DNA from: Piliocolobus tephrosceles
Taxonomy: Eukaryota > Chordata > Mammalia > Primates > Cercopithecidae
Assembly (NCBI RefSeq): GCF_002776525.5
Contig: NC_045443.1
Location: 38,466,531 to 38,530,530 of the forward strand
Direction of reading: 5' to 3'
DNA: 64,000 nucleotides
The notes under the pieces were generated by a model that ran no database searches, was not told the DNA's origin, and was given only the letters and a program-made list of their open reading frames with translations. Positions 45,441 to 57,898 of the stretch are shown here, in pieces. Positions within the stretch are counted from its first letter, which is position 1. Every line of letters starts with the position of its first letter. Both the position numbers and the translations under genes were made by a program.

Positions 45441-47169
45441 GGCCAAAAAGTTGGGTTTTAAGAAGTCTCATTTACATTAACCATGATCTTGTCACTAAAA
45501 TTCTTGATTATGGTAATCATCTCCTTTCCCACAGATGCCCCTGAGACGGGGGAATCACTGCAGAGTCTGCCTTCCACACTCCAGTCTAAATCTACTCGCT
45601 CTTTGGTTCCAAACCCATTGTCTATACCTAGTTTCCTCTTAGTGCCCACTGCCTCTGCCAGGACTGTTTATCTTATTCCTACTTGACTGTGAAGGACATG
45701 GCTCCAATTTTTCTCAAGTGCTCAGCAGCCTCTGGGCCAGTTTCTCACGTCTCCACCTCTCCCTTCATGTTAAGGCCTGTCTGCAGCTCCCAGCCTGGAT
45801 CAGCACCCTGAGTCAGGGAGTTCAGAATGTGGATTGGAGTGAAGAGTCCTGTCACAGAGACCTGTTCTCTGATAAAATAAGAATGAAATGAATACCACTG
45901 AGAGAAGCAGCAAGAGATCTCGGGCCCCGTCTTACCACTCTGAGCCCCATCTGCTTTTCTGCTTTATCCAGGAGCCAATCCAGAGACAGTTTGGATTGCG
46001 AGTGACATGGGGTGACAAATTGCATCATAGAGCCTTTGCTCCTTACCTCAAATTGGACCGATTCTTTCACAGTCCAGATGGTTAATACTGCTGCGAAGAC
46101 CTCGGCAACATGTTGAGCTTACCACCCGAATAACTTGCTCCTGGAGAAATTTTAGAAACTGTTATCTAAACAAATGGGAGGTCAGCTTATTTAGTTGGAA
46201 AAAAAGAGTCTCTACAGAAACATTTGGGCAGGTTTCAGTTTGGGCAAAAAGCATTTCATTCATTTCATTTTAACAGTCTCTGTTGAATAAGCATGAAAAA
46301 TGTTTTTCATTAGTCCTTCTTCCATGTTATACCTGACATGCAGAGGAAAACATGAATTTTTCCTGTGCTTAACAAATATTCTGTAGTGATACAGAGCAGT
46401 AGGAGAGATGCAAAAGGAATGGTAATTTCGCAAAATGAAAAGGCTTGGGCTAAAACAGCTCATTTATTCCCAGGAAGGAGCAAGACCATGCTAGCACTTG
46501 ATAAAAATAAACTGATGAAATTTCTAATACTGGAGATTATGATTAAAGACAATTTATAATCCATCTGAAAATGAAGTGGGGAGGAATACTTCATTTTTGT
46601 TATTTACTTCAACCTAATTTATTTTCTCATACCCCATTCATTCAACAGGGGACCCTCAACAGTCTCTCCATAGGTAGAACTTTTTGCCTCATGCCCTGAC
46701 TAATGCTTATAACCACACAAATAGCTTATTTTACCAGCTTCTTTTCTTGCTATGTCTAGGATTTTGACACTAATGTGATTTTCCTTTATTTTTAATGTTC
46801 TGAAATTAATTGTGCATGTGTAATATTTAGTTGTGAAATGTAAATGCCTTTGACATTTTGCTTTAATTCCAATGTGAATGGTAATTAAAGGGTTTTATAA
46901 TAAAGATGAACCAACCTATACAAGGAATACATACACAAGGAACAGGAATATCTGTAGATTCCACTGGAGTGGGAGAATAGTGTGTGTTCATTTATAATAC
47001 TTCATCACAAAATTAAAGATAGAAAAAACCTAGTTCAGAATGTTACCTGTTTAAATAACTTATTTTAGGCTAGTTAGTGGTTGTGAATAACAGTAACAGT
47101 AAGTAGAAAAAAGAAAATGGTGGCTATTTTGAAGAAAGAATGAGAAAAGCAAACAAGTAATTGACATCT
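45441..47169. other. Unrecognised sequence; includes GC-richer patch 45520-46130
   Basis: I recognise no repeat. 45520-46130 is more GC-rich and less AT-tract-laden than its surroundings. A 'cctttcccacag' pyrimidine-AG stretch at 45525-45536 precedes a 67-codon plus frame (45483-45686), but there is no matching donor, no domain, and a stop soon after. A decayed unknown repeat, an old pseudogene fragment or plain unique DNA are all possible. 46130-47169 is AT-rich with nothing to annotate. Confidence 0.4.
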
Positions 47170-47185
47170 AAAAGGAATACTTCCT

Positions 47186-47471
47186 GGACGGGCACGGTGG
47201 CTTACGCCTGTAATCTCTGCATTTTGGGAGGCCGAGGCTGACAGATCACCAGGTCAGGAGATCGAGACCATCCTGGCTAACACGGTGAAACCCCATCTCT
47301 ACTAAAAATACAAAAAAGTAGCCAGGCGTGGTGGTGGGAGCCTGTAATCCCAGCTACTTGGGAGGCTGAGGCAGGAGAATGGCGTGAACCCGGGAGGCAG
47401 AGGTTGCAATGAGCTGAGATGGCGCCACTGCACTCCAGCCTGGGCGACAGAGCAAGACTCAGTCTCATTCA

Positions 47472-47510
<39 letters not shown>

Positions 47511-47519
47511 AAATTTGTA
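47186..47519 (+). mobile_element. AluY SINE with (AAAT)n tail and TSD
   Basis: Full-length AluY ('gatcaccaggtcaggagatcgagacc', GGCGTGAACCCGG, GATGGCGCCAC). The tail has become about 11 AAAT units (47472-47512). The 15-bp TSD aaaaggaatacttcc is identical at 47170-47184 and 47520-47534. Confidence 0.95.
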
Positions 47520-47574
47520 AAAAGGAATACTTCCCTTAAGCTGACATAAGCAAAACTTGTTAAAGTGTAACATA

Positions 47575-47810
47575 GAATTTGCATTGAGCACTAACTGTGA
47601 GCCCGGGAATGTGTTACATACTTTACCTGAATTGTTTGATTTGTCCTCATACAACTGTATGAGTGCTCCTATTATTTTTTCTCTATTTGCAGATGAAGAG
47701 ACTAAAGTTCAGAGAAGTGAAATAACTTGCACAAGGTCACACATCTAGTAAGTGGCAGGGGCATGATTTGAACTCAAGTCAATCTGACTCCAGACTTATT
47801 TTATGCAAAG
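47575..47810 (-). mobile_element. MIR SINE, well preserved
   Basis: Reverse MIR with nearly the whole core: 'gcagatgaagagactaaagttcagagaagtgaaataacttgcacaaggtcacacatctagtaagtggcaggggcatgatttgaactcaagtc'. Confidence 0.9.
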
Positions 47811-48689
47811 ATAATTTCTTCAAATATATATTTTCATAAAAGTCTTTTTAAAATGTACAAATAGCAAACAACTTTTTAAATGTATAGAATATCTTCTTAA
47901 AACGTACAGAAGAAAAAGTGTCTTCTTAAAATATATAGAATAGCAAAAAGTCTCATAATAAAAGTCATACCCATTAAAAGTTAAATGACATCTGATGTTA
48001 AAAGTTTTTTAGTCCAGAATGTGACACAAAATAGCACTTATTTTTCTCCATGAGTTTTGCAGTATGTCCTGATCAACCTTTAAAGGAATCCTCCTGAGTT
48101 TACATGAGTTGGAAAGTGTATTTTCCTGGCTCGTTAAAGTGGAAGCAATCTCTTCCATGTGGTAGAGAGAGGCAGTACATGATTGCCTAAGAATTTGCCC
48201 TGAGGTTGAAATATCATTCCTACAATTTACTTCGTTCCTCTTAACTTATACCTCTCAGAAGCCCGCTGGAAGCATTGGAAGAGGTTACTAGCTTACTTCT
48301 AAGTCTGCAATTTTGTTCCAAGAACTGGAAGATCCACTCTGGACTGAATCCTATGAGGTGCACAAAGGAAAATGGTCTCATCTTCTCACTGTGGAGACAT
48401 CCATTCTCCAACTTTTTGGGGATAATCTGGTAGAATGCATTCCTTAGGTTGTTCTGGTGAAGCAGAATTAGAGTAATAGTTTCAGCTAACACAGTCAAAT
48501 TGCATTTTTCTTCACATGAACTGGTGTATCAGCAAAAGACTGACAGTCTTTTTTTTTTTTTTTAGCAAAACAGGAAATATAAAGTTATTTTTAAAAGAAA
48601 CTTGGAACATAAATAGGGAAAATAAGTACATAATAGGTTATAAAGTAGTCATAAGCTTTTGACAGTTTATACAATGCTTTCAGATAAAA

Positions 48690-48855
48690 TTCCATTTGTT
48701 TTGATAATGATCCCTTGAGTTGAGAAGGGCAAATATTATTATATTCATTTAACAGAAAAGACAATGGAAGCTCAAAAAGGTCAAGCCGCTCATCTCGGGT
48801 TACATAGATTGAAATTAACACTTCTGAGCTCCAGCACAGGTCTTTTGACTCTGTC
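48690..48855 (-). mobile_element. MIR SINE
   Basis: 'attatattcatttaacagaaaagacaatggaagctcaaaaaggtcaagccgctcatctcgggttac' then 'ctccagcacaggtcttttgactctg': a diverged MIR in reverse. 47811-48689 before it holds no recognisable feature except a T19 run (48548-48565). Confidence 0.75.
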
Positions 48856-49039
48856 AAGATTTAATATTGATAAAATGTTTATTATAATATCTGGAAGCTT
48901 TTTTGGACAATTATTTCATTAAACAGAAAGCTCCCCTGGGGTTTTTCCTGCAGATTAATACATCTCACTGCATGTCTACCCACACCACAACATTTCACAG
49001 TATAAAATTCCAATGATAAGACATCATCACCCTTCTTGT

Positions 49040-49245
49040 CCCTAGGACCACAACAAACATCAGTCAATGCCTATTATGTGTTACTCTGTATTTGATATTT
49101 TCAAATATTAACTGTTTCAATCATCAGGAAAATGCTAATGAGGTATATATCATTGTTCTTATTTGTACAGAAGAATCTAGGAGAGGAAGCAATTATCCTA
49201 ACAATGCTATTAAGTAACTATGTCAATCAGGCAGACAGCCTCGCA
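49040..49245 (-). mobile_element. Probable MIR SINE
   Basis: 'cagtcaatgcctattatgtgttactctg', 'gtacagaagaatctaggagagg' and 'gctattaagtaac' follow the MIR order in reverse, but weakly. Confidence 0.5.
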
Positions 49246-49338
49246 CCTATGCTGTGGTTACTAACAAAAACAAAGACCTCAGTGAGTTACAATCTCAAAG
49301 GTATATTTAGAGCCAACAAGTACTAATGTACTAAGGAG

Positions 49339-50612
49339 ATTCTGCCTAGCAAAAGAAACTATCATCAGAGTGAACAGGCAACCTACAGAATGGGAAAAAA
49401 TTTGTTCAATCTACCCATATGACAAAGGCCTGATATCCCGAATTTACACAGAACTTGAACAAATTTACAACAAAAAACCAAACAACCCCATCAAAAGTGG
49501 GCAAAGGATATGAATAGACCACTTCTCAAGAGAAGACATTTATGTGGCCAACAAACATATGAGAAAAACAGTCAACATTACTGATCATTAAGAAATGCAA
49601 ATCAAGGCCGGGCGCGGTGGCTCAAGCCTGTAATCCCAGCACTTCGGGAGGCTGAGACGGGCGGATCACGAGGTCAGGAGATCAAGACCATCCTGGCTAA
49701 CACAGTGAAACCCCGTCTCTACTAAAAAAAAATACAAAAAAAATTAGCCAGGCGAGGTGGCGGGCGCCTGTAGTCCCAACTACTCGGGAGGCTGAGGCAG
49801 GAGAATGGCGTAAACCCAGGAGGCGGAGCTTGCAGTGAGCTGAGATCCGGCCACTGCACTCCAGCCTGGGCGACAGAGCAAAACTCCGTCTCAAAAAAAA
49901 AAAAAAGAAATGCAAATCAAAACTACAATGAGATACCATCTCATGCAAGTCAGAATAGTGATTATTAAAAAGTCAAGAAACAATAGATGCTGGCAAAGCT
50001 GTGGAGAAATAGGACTGCTTTTACACTGCTGATGGGAATGTAAATTAGTTCAACCATTGTGGAAGATGGTGTGGCAATTCCTCAAGGATCTAGAACCAGA
50101 AATACCATTTGACCCAGCAATCCTATTACTGGGTATATACCCAAATGAATATAAATCATTCTGCTATAAAGACACATGCACACGTATGTTTATTGCAGCA
50201 CTATTTACAATAGCAAAGACATGGAACCAACCTGAATGCCCATCAATGATAGACTGGATAAAGAAAATGTGGTATATATACAACATGAAATACTATGCAG
50301 CCATAAAAAGGAATGAGATCATGTCCTTTGCAGGGACACAGATGGAGTTGGAAGTCATCATCCTCAGCAAACTAATGCAGGAACAGAAAACTAAATGCTG
50401 CATGTACTCACTTATAAGTGGGAGTTGAACAAGGAGAGCACACGGACACCAGAAGGGGAATAACACACATCAGTGCTTGTGGGAGGGTGGGGGACATGGA
50501 GAGGGAACTTAGAGGACAGGTCAATAGGTACAGCAGACCACCATGGCACACTTATACCTATGTAACAAACCTGCATGTTCTGTACATATATCCCAGAACT
50601 TAAAGTAAGATA
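49339..50612 (+). mobile_element. L1PA LINE, 5'-truncated, with a nested AluYR
   Basis: Covers the ORF2 3' part and 3' UTR: 'agaaactatcatcagagtgaacaggcaacc' (49365), 'gctgatgggaatgtaaattag', 'attactgggtatatacccaa', ending 'cagaacttaaagtaagataaaa'. The last 123 codons of ORF2-like frame (50057-50428) are still open and include DWIKKMWYIYN and KYYAAIKRNE. The Alu at 49606-49904 splits it. Clean TSDs for the L1 itself are not visible. Confidence 0.93.
49606..49904 (+). mobile_element. AluYR nested in L1PA, perfect TSD
   Basis: Little-diverged Alu with CTCAAGCCTG, GCGTAAACCCAGG and GATCCGGCCAC, the Old World monkey type. A-tail 49892-49904. The 16-bp TSD aagaaatgcaaatcaa is identical at 49590-49605 and 49905-49920 and consists of L1 ORF2 sequence. 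This proves insertion after the L1. Confidence 0.97.
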
Positions 50613-52389
50613 AAAAATATAAAATAATGGCATCATTCTTATCTAAAACAAGGTATAAATTATAATTTACTAATTACCAATATATTTTATACAACTGGGC
50701 AATAAATATTTTGAACTTGATATCTCAATAGGTTAAGTCCTAAGTTTTGTACATTTAGATCATAGATTATAATAGTTTATTAGCCAGAAACAAGATATGA
50801 GGGAACAATTAGACGTTCTGAAGGTGATTCCCTGGAAAAGATATTCTCCCTTAAAAGTCCTCTCTTAGTAACATTTTAATTAGTCTAAGCTTGAGTATTT
50901 TAACTGAATTCAGGGGACCATGTTTTGTATTTTTCCTAGATGAGCAATTCACAATGAATGAACATTTCTGCTTTTTTGGTTTATATGTAAATTTATTATG
51001 AAGTAAAGTCAAGATCTAAGGTTATTATCCAGAAACTTAGAGCCTTACCTTTCTTAGACATATTCTAATAACAAAATTTTCTGGTATGAAAATCACTAGC
51101 ATAAAAAGTAACTGAAAAATGCAATCCGTTATATGTTCATCATGTGGAAACATTAAACATGCTGGCCTCACAAATCCTTGATCTCTTGATTTTCCAGTAT
51201 GTTCCAATTGTGTTTTTAAATATTGTTTCCATCATCCTTTCCACTGGCCTCATCATCACTTGATTTTATTTGTTTTGCTATCTCAAAAGGGGAAATACTC
51301 TTTTCTGACCACAGCCTCTTATCTTTCCATTTCTTCCTTTCATTACCAAACACTTGGCCCTTCCCTTTCCTTGTTAGTTTCCCTATGTCCAGTTTGAATC
51401 GGATGGTCATTTCTTTCTAGTTTAATTTCAATGGCACCTCAAATTGCTCTCCCTTCTTTCACCAAAACTGCAGCATAAAATGTGTCAGGTTGAGATAACT
51501 TGTTGGCCAACTTGTTTGGGTGGTGGCAGAATGAATGGTAAAAAATGCATTCTGTAGAAGATCCAAAAGTCTCACCAGGGGAGAAAGCATACAGTAGGAG
51601 AGATTTAAAAGCTACAGCTTGAAGTATGTATTTTCTGAAAAGTTTGATAGGGAGGGGAAGAGAGAGACTATTTGAGATCCTATTCATTGGCTTGAATAAG
51701 GAATAAATAAAACCAGAAGAAACAGACTGGGACACCATCCAGCAGGCGTGGACAAATATGGATCTGTAGCAGTAGATCACAATACTAAATAGTGACTTTA
51801 TTGAAGCCAAAATGCCTTGGCTCTTCAGTCTTCATTTCACAAATAAAAGGATTCCCAAGGGTGAAGTAGAGGATCTAATACACCATTCCATAGGTTGTTG
51901 ATCTAGTATTTTGAGGAGCATACTAGGTTGCATTACAATACCTCATCTTAAATGTATAGGATGGAGTAGTATCTCTTGATGGAATCTTCTCTAGCTGATT
52001 ATCTTCAGCATCTCTAAGCTAGATCTGGTGAGATATGCAGCTATTATAGAGTACATATGTGTACACATACACCACAGAGCAGGACACAAGAGACTCACAC
52101 ATGAGGGGAATGTCCTTGCTCACAATGAGGGATTACCAGATCCTCTTCCCCAGTTTATAGCCAGAAATGTCGCTTTCTACTGGATCTTCCACACACTTCC
52201 ATTTCTACAGATCAATTTGTTCTTAAACCAACCATGACAGCTCAGTTGTATTAAAGTTTCATTGTTTAAGTAAAGACTATGTATACTAACAAAATGTGAA
52301 CGTGGAAAGAAATAAAATTATTTTTATGAGTAGTTAAATGCTTTGAAAAGACACGTTGGTAAAAAATAATTCCTGATAAATTAGACTTT
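50613..52389. other. Unique sequence, no gene seen
   Basis: About 1.8 kb with no repeat I can name. Frames of 123 codons (51439-51810, minus) and 69 codons (52028-52237, plus) have no domain or splice context. There is a T/C-rich patch at 51230-51400. Confidence 0.45.
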
Positions 52390-53309
52390 TGTATTAGTCA
52401 GAGTTCTCGAGAGAAACAGAACTAATAGAATGTATTATAAAGAATTGGCTCATGCTCTTATGAAGAAGGCCCAAAATCTTCACTCAGCAAGCTAGAGACC
52501 CAGCAGAGCTGATCTAGTTTGGATATTTGTCCCGGCCCAAATCTCGTGTTGAAATGCAATCCCCAGTGTTGGAGGTGGGGTCTGGTGGGAGGTGTTTGGA
52601 TCATGGGGGTGAATCCCTCATGGATGACTTGGGCAGTACTCTTGTTGATAAGTGAACTCACACTCTGAGTTCACATAAAATCTGGTCGTTTAGAAGCGTG
52701 TATGTGTAGCAGCTCCTCTTTTTCTCTTTCTCTCTCTCTCACTCTTGCTCTTGCTTTTACCATGTGACTTGCCTGTGCCAGCTTCGCCTTCTGCTGGGAT
52801 TTAAGCCTCCTGAGGCCTCCCCAGAAGTAGATACTGCTATGCTTCCTGCACAGCCTGCAAAACTGTAAACCAATTAAACCTCTATTTTTATAAATCACCC
52901 AGTCTCAGGTATTTCTTTATAGCAATGCAAAAATGGACAGATACAAGATTCAATGGTGGCATTTCACTCTGAAAGCCAGCAGGCTAAAAGTCCAAGGTAA
53001 GCCAGTGTTTGAGCCTGAGTCAAAAGGCCAGAAAAGATCAATGCCCCAGCACAGTCAGGCAGACTGAGTTCTCTCTTACTCAGCCTTTTTGTTCTAGTCA
53101 GATCTCTATCTGGAAGACTGAATGAGGCCCACTTACATTACCGGGTTTTGGGGGAGTGCTGGAGGAGGTGGGGCAATCTGCTTTATTCAGTCTACAATTC
53201 AAATGTAAATCTTATCTGCAAACATCCACCCAGACAAACCCAGAATAATATTTAGCTAAATGTCTGAACACCCTATTGCCCAGTCAAATTGCCACATAAA
53301 ATTAACCCA
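52390..53309 (-). mobile_element. Older LTR-like element split by an MST LTR
   Basis: Left part 52390-52509 ('tgtattagtcagagttctcgagagaaacagaactaatag') and right part 52946-53309 ('cagtctacaattcaaatgtaaatcttatctgc' to 'cccagtcaaattgccacataaaattaaccca'). They join into one ancient repeat that on the minus strand runs TG...CA like an LTR. The family is common in mammals, but I do not name it. Confidence 0.7.
52510..52945 (+). mobile_element. MST-type (MSTC/D-like) solo LTR
   Basis: Starts TGATCTAGTTTGGATATTTGTC and ends GGACAGATACA. Contains 'ccccagtgttggaggtggggtctggtgggaggtg', a pyrimidine-rich CTCT run (52717-52742) and 'aattaaacctctatttttataaatcaccc'. Nested in the older LTR at 52390-53309. 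The flanks agagc and agatt match at three of five positions. Confidence 0.9.
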
Positions 53310-54190
53310 TTACTGAAGAATTGCTTTTAAAAATTTTTTAGTAATTCCTAACTCAGATTCAGTGCAAGAAAATTATAGATGATGTATTATTATATGTGCA
53401 ATTCATGTGAAAGAGAGGATAAAAGATCTTTTGAATACGGTTAGACTTATAGCCACTTAACATGTCTGTGTTCTGCATTTAAAATAGCGGAGAAGTGAAA
53501 ATGTTTTAAGGTAAAATAAAATGTTTGCATACTTCAATTTTTTAATGATTCCACACTTTAACAGATTTTTTTCAAGTAATCCACTAAACAGTTGTCTCAG
53601 ATAACATAATTTAACAGTGATTCTAGTGTATAAAACCATAAAATTGGCAAGAACAGTCTAGGAAATGAGATACTTGAATGTCAGAACTACTTATGAGGAC
53701 AGCTTAATTTTGCCTCAAGGCATTTTTTTCCCTGTGTATTCTATATATGTGCCAATTCTTGCTATTTGGTGTTTTAAAGGTCACTCAGAACATGGAACTA
53801 TCCATCGTAACCATTCCAGCCTTTAGTAATGTCAATCTTCGTATCACTCCTCTCTTACTATTGACTGCTGAACTTGTTAGAAAAAGTCATGCAGTGGTGG
53901 CAGCTGGAATGACAGTCAATCCATGTTATCTAACATCAGCTGCCCATCAAGACTCCTGGGCAATCATTTATCTGCAGTTGACTCTCACTTCATGCAATTT
54001 GTGTTATAAATGTTTCCTGTGTTTCAAACTCCTACAAAGCGCTCAAATCCATGTGCATCTTCTTTACTTTCAGCCAATGGGAATCTCGCCTCCTATATAC
54101 TTGAGAAAATAAAGACCACATGATATGAATTGTCTCCATTTGACCACAATGTATCTGCGATAACCCTCTTGCTTTCCTCTTACCTCAGTG
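53310..54190. other. Unique sequence, no gene seen
   Basis: Contains a 121-codon plus frame (53747-54112) whose translation is rich in Leu/Ser/Ile and has no domain or start context. There is no downstream splice or poly(A) structure that I can support. Treated as non-coding. Confidence 0.45.
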
Positions 54191-54600
54191 TTTTCTCCTC
54201 TCTCTCTCGGAGATATCATTCATTTACACAATGTGACAACACATAGGTCTCACTTCTGCATCTTCCCCTACATTGTCATTCAACTACTGAATGTCCTCAA
54301 CTAGACTTCCTGCAAATGCTTTAAACATAGTACCTTAAATTCTTTAAGATTTCCTTCAATCCTATAAAATTTTGTGGTTCTGTAAAATTATCTGGATAGT
54401 TGTCTTTATTCTCCAATTCATTTATGCAGGTCAAGACAGGTGAATGATTTTTTTTCTCTCTCTCTAACACTAAAATTCCATAATCTTTTTATTATGTCAA
54501 GTTTAATACCCCATCAAATTCTTCCTCCAGGATTTAATCCCATAATGCATTCACTTTGGCCATCTTAATCACAAGCTTATTCCTGTAGTAAAATGAACTT
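54190..54600 (+). mobile_element. Possible diverged L2
   Basis: 'ctcggagatatcattcatttacac', 'cttctgcatcttcccctacattg', 'caactactgaatgtcctcaactagacttcc' follow the L2 ORF in the forward direction, but faintly. Confidence 0.4.
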
Positions 54601-57039
54601 GCATTTTCCTGCTTCATCAAATGACAGGTTAATGAAAGATCCTTGCCAACAGAGTTTTTAAACGATAACTGGAAGTTGCCAAAATCCTCCCCTGACAGAG
54701 TCTCCCTTCATTCGGACAGAATCTAAGTTCAACCAGCAGGGGCTCCCTGAAAGCCAGACCTGCCAGCTGCCACCAAGGGCTTCCAGGTGGTCATCTCAGC
54801 TAATTGACAACGTCACTGGAGAAATTGCCAACTATGCTGATTCATAGCAAAGGAAAGTTACTTGTCTTTCAGTAATGGAAATACAAAATGCCATATGCAG
54901 CAGGTTGCATATTTTTGCTTATAAAATGTATAATTTGTCAGAATCATTTTTCTTTAAATGCTTTAATGGAAATACTTGGCAGGCACATCACTAATGATTC
55001 CCATATTAATTCAGTCCTCAGTCATTCCATTTTATCGCTAAACTCTTTGCACCTTTTAGGTAGTGCTATTATTTTTTTGATTATGAATCACATGATGACG
55101 CCATTTTTCCAAAGAAAAGGACATCTTTGCTACATTTGAAAGTGCTCTGTGACTCTTCTTAGATGGCCTGTGCTGAAATTAGTAATAACAGGTGGGATTG
55201 GCTGTGGAACAATATATAATGTCTTCCTGCAATGTTAAATTTTATAGCCCCAGAATAATTATAGGAAAACATTACAAAGCAAAGAGAAAGTAGAGTTTTC
55301 AAAGCTGAGAAATCTCTTTTGTCAAATTTATCTTATTTGTGGTTTTGTGATTTTAAAGATATTAGAATATCATTTATTTTGCTGCCAACTTTGATTCTCA
55401 TTAGATATTTCAAAAATTTTCCTCAAATAAAATTTTAAAGTTTTGCCTAACCCCCTAATGGCAGGGTTAATTTGGCTGCCAAATTTATACAAGAATAGAG
55501 AAGAAAAAGATATGTGCTTCGAGAGGGGAAAAAAAAATCACCTTCCATTATAATAACGCTGACAAAGAGTGTAGGTTTTGGCTTCTGAAGTCTATATGAA
55601 CTCCGGAAGTGGTCATTAAAATTCATATCACATCTCAAGTTTGTTTCTACTGAAAACTGCTCTGCTTAATCTGATATCCTATCAGTCAGATTTTAAGCAC
55701 TTCTCTTACTTTTAAGAATGTGATAAAATGTCCTACTGAGCCATCAAACTGAATTCGTTTTGTTTAATCCCTCAAAATGTTGTTGCTAAGGGAGAAGGGA
55801 GCCCAGGTGAAGCCATTCTGTTCAGGCAGGTGCTGGCCGCCCAACACCACCCCTATGCCAGATATGCAAAGCCCTTCATATTTTCCTTGCCAAAGGTAGG
55901 CTATTCAAATTTCATAGGCATAGCAGTTCTCCTTTTCTCTCTTTGCCCTCAAGATATTCTCAGAGGGGTTTTATTCAACACCATACCATGCTGAAGCTGT
56001 ATGAGTGATACAGTAATTGCATGTAAGATACAGTTAAGGCCTAATGAACACTATATTTATGAAGAATGTGGCTCTGATTTCTAAAAGCACTTTGGTAAAT
56101 TATACAAATTAAATATTCATTACCTTGTACTTCATTAGTTCACTCATGGAACACTTTTTCTTCATTATGGTAGCCTGGTATAAAAGCTTTTTTTTCTTTT
56201 AACACATTTTATCCTGCTATTTTTCAAAAACCCTTTATTTACAGTATTTAGCGAAAACCATATTTTTTCTTAGGTGCCATAATATTTACCGTTTTCTTTT
56301 AAAAAAAAAAACTCATCTTTATCTCACACAAAGAAAGAGAGTATCTGTTTGCAGTTCTTATTTCAATAGTCAGCATAAAAATGTGCAAACTTTTACTTCT
56401 GGTTTTCAGTCATCCCTTACTTCTTGCTCTTATTCCTATAAAAGAAAGTTATTCATTAGGGAGAAACCTTGGCACTAAGCTAGAGGTACTGCAGAGTTAT
56501 AAAGATGTGTATTTTCCATGCCGGAGAAACCTTACAGTGATTTATTAGTCATCAGGCTCTGAGAAGTTAAAAATCCTTTAAGTGGTAAGGTTGTTTGTCT
56601 GAGGTAGGTGATTAATGGACAACCTTCCTTGGCACGTGCAAATTAAAATAGAAGAACGAATTATGATTGGAGCTACTCATTTTCCACTTTTAAACACTCT
56701 AGTCAGCTAAAATGTATTCTTTCTTTGATGTATTCAGCAAATGTGTGTGTGAAATACTGAAAACGAGTCACTCTCCTAGGGGTTTATCAATTGAATGTCT
56801 GTTGCAGGTGGTCATACAGTCTCAAACAACTGAAAACAGGTGACTTAAAAATGTACTTGTAGGCAAAATAAATGTCTCCAAATTTAAAGCTCTTCAGATT
56901 TTTTCTCTTAAGATGTACACAAATGGCAATTAATGATGGGTTTTTAGTAAAGGATGTCAGCGAGAGACCTGAATTGTGAAAACATTTTAAAATCAGATTT
57001 GAAAAGATAAAACGGTCTCCTTAAATTTTGAAGAGCACT
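54601..57039. other. Repeat-poor block, no gene seen
   Basis: About 2.4 kb in which I recognise no mobile element. It has mixed composition with conserved-looking patches (for example 56560-56670). No exon-like frame: the frames at 54888-55139 and 55447-55638 are short and featureless. Confidence 0.45.
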
Positions 57040-57260
57040 TGACTAGAAAACAGGAGACTTGAATTTGAGTTCTGGATGCATCATGTAGTCTTACAATCTT
57101 CATAAAAATCCCTTACTCTTTTTAAACATCAGTGATCTAATATGGTAAATGGGAATAAGAATACTCACTTTGCCCAATCCTCTGATTTGTAGTGAAGACA
57201 CAGTGAGATTATAAAATGCTTTTAATAAACCAAACGTGAAAGCTTTTACAAAGTAAAATA
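57040..57260 (+). mobile_element. MIR SINE
   Basis: Forward MIR: 'aaacaggagacttgaatttgagttctgg', 'aaacatcagtgatctaatatggtaaatgggaataagaatac', 'agtgaagacacagtgagattataaaatgc'. Confidence 0.72.
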
Positions 57261-57898
57261 AGTTAATGATATTAAGAATTCAAATCATGTGCTGCATAAT
57301 TTCCATACACTAAAATATCAATCAAGACCTGAAACCATAAAAATTCTAAAAGATAACATTGTAAAATCTCTTCTAGACATTGGCTTAGGCAAAGAGTTTA
57401 TGGCCAAGAACCCAAAAGCAAATGCAACAAAAAGAAAAAATAAATAGATGGAAACTAATTACACTAAAAACCTTCTGCACAGCAAAAGAAATAACCAGCA
57501 GAATGAAAAGCCCACAGAGTGGGAAAAAGTGTTTACAAACTATGCATCCAACAAAGGACTACTATCCAGAATCTGCAAGAAACTCAAACAAATCAGCAAG
57601 AGAAAAACAAGTAATCCCATCAAACAATGGGCAAAGGACATGAATAGACAATTATCAAAAGAAGATATACAAATGGCCAACAAACATATGAAAAATGCCC
57701 AATATTACTAATTATCAGGGAAATGTAAATTAAAACCACAGCGAGATACCACCTTACTCCTGCAAGAATGGCCATAATTTTAAAAATCAAAAAATAACAG
57801 ATATTGGTATGGATGTGGTGAAGAGGGAATACTTTTACACTGCTGGTGGGAATGTGAACTAGTACAACCACTAGGGAGAGTCCTTAAAGAACTAAAAG

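Noticed and set aside
53747..54112. 121-codon plus open frame in unique DNA
   Set aside because: No domain, no supporting start or splice context, and a length that AT-balanced random DNA can reach in a 64-kb window.
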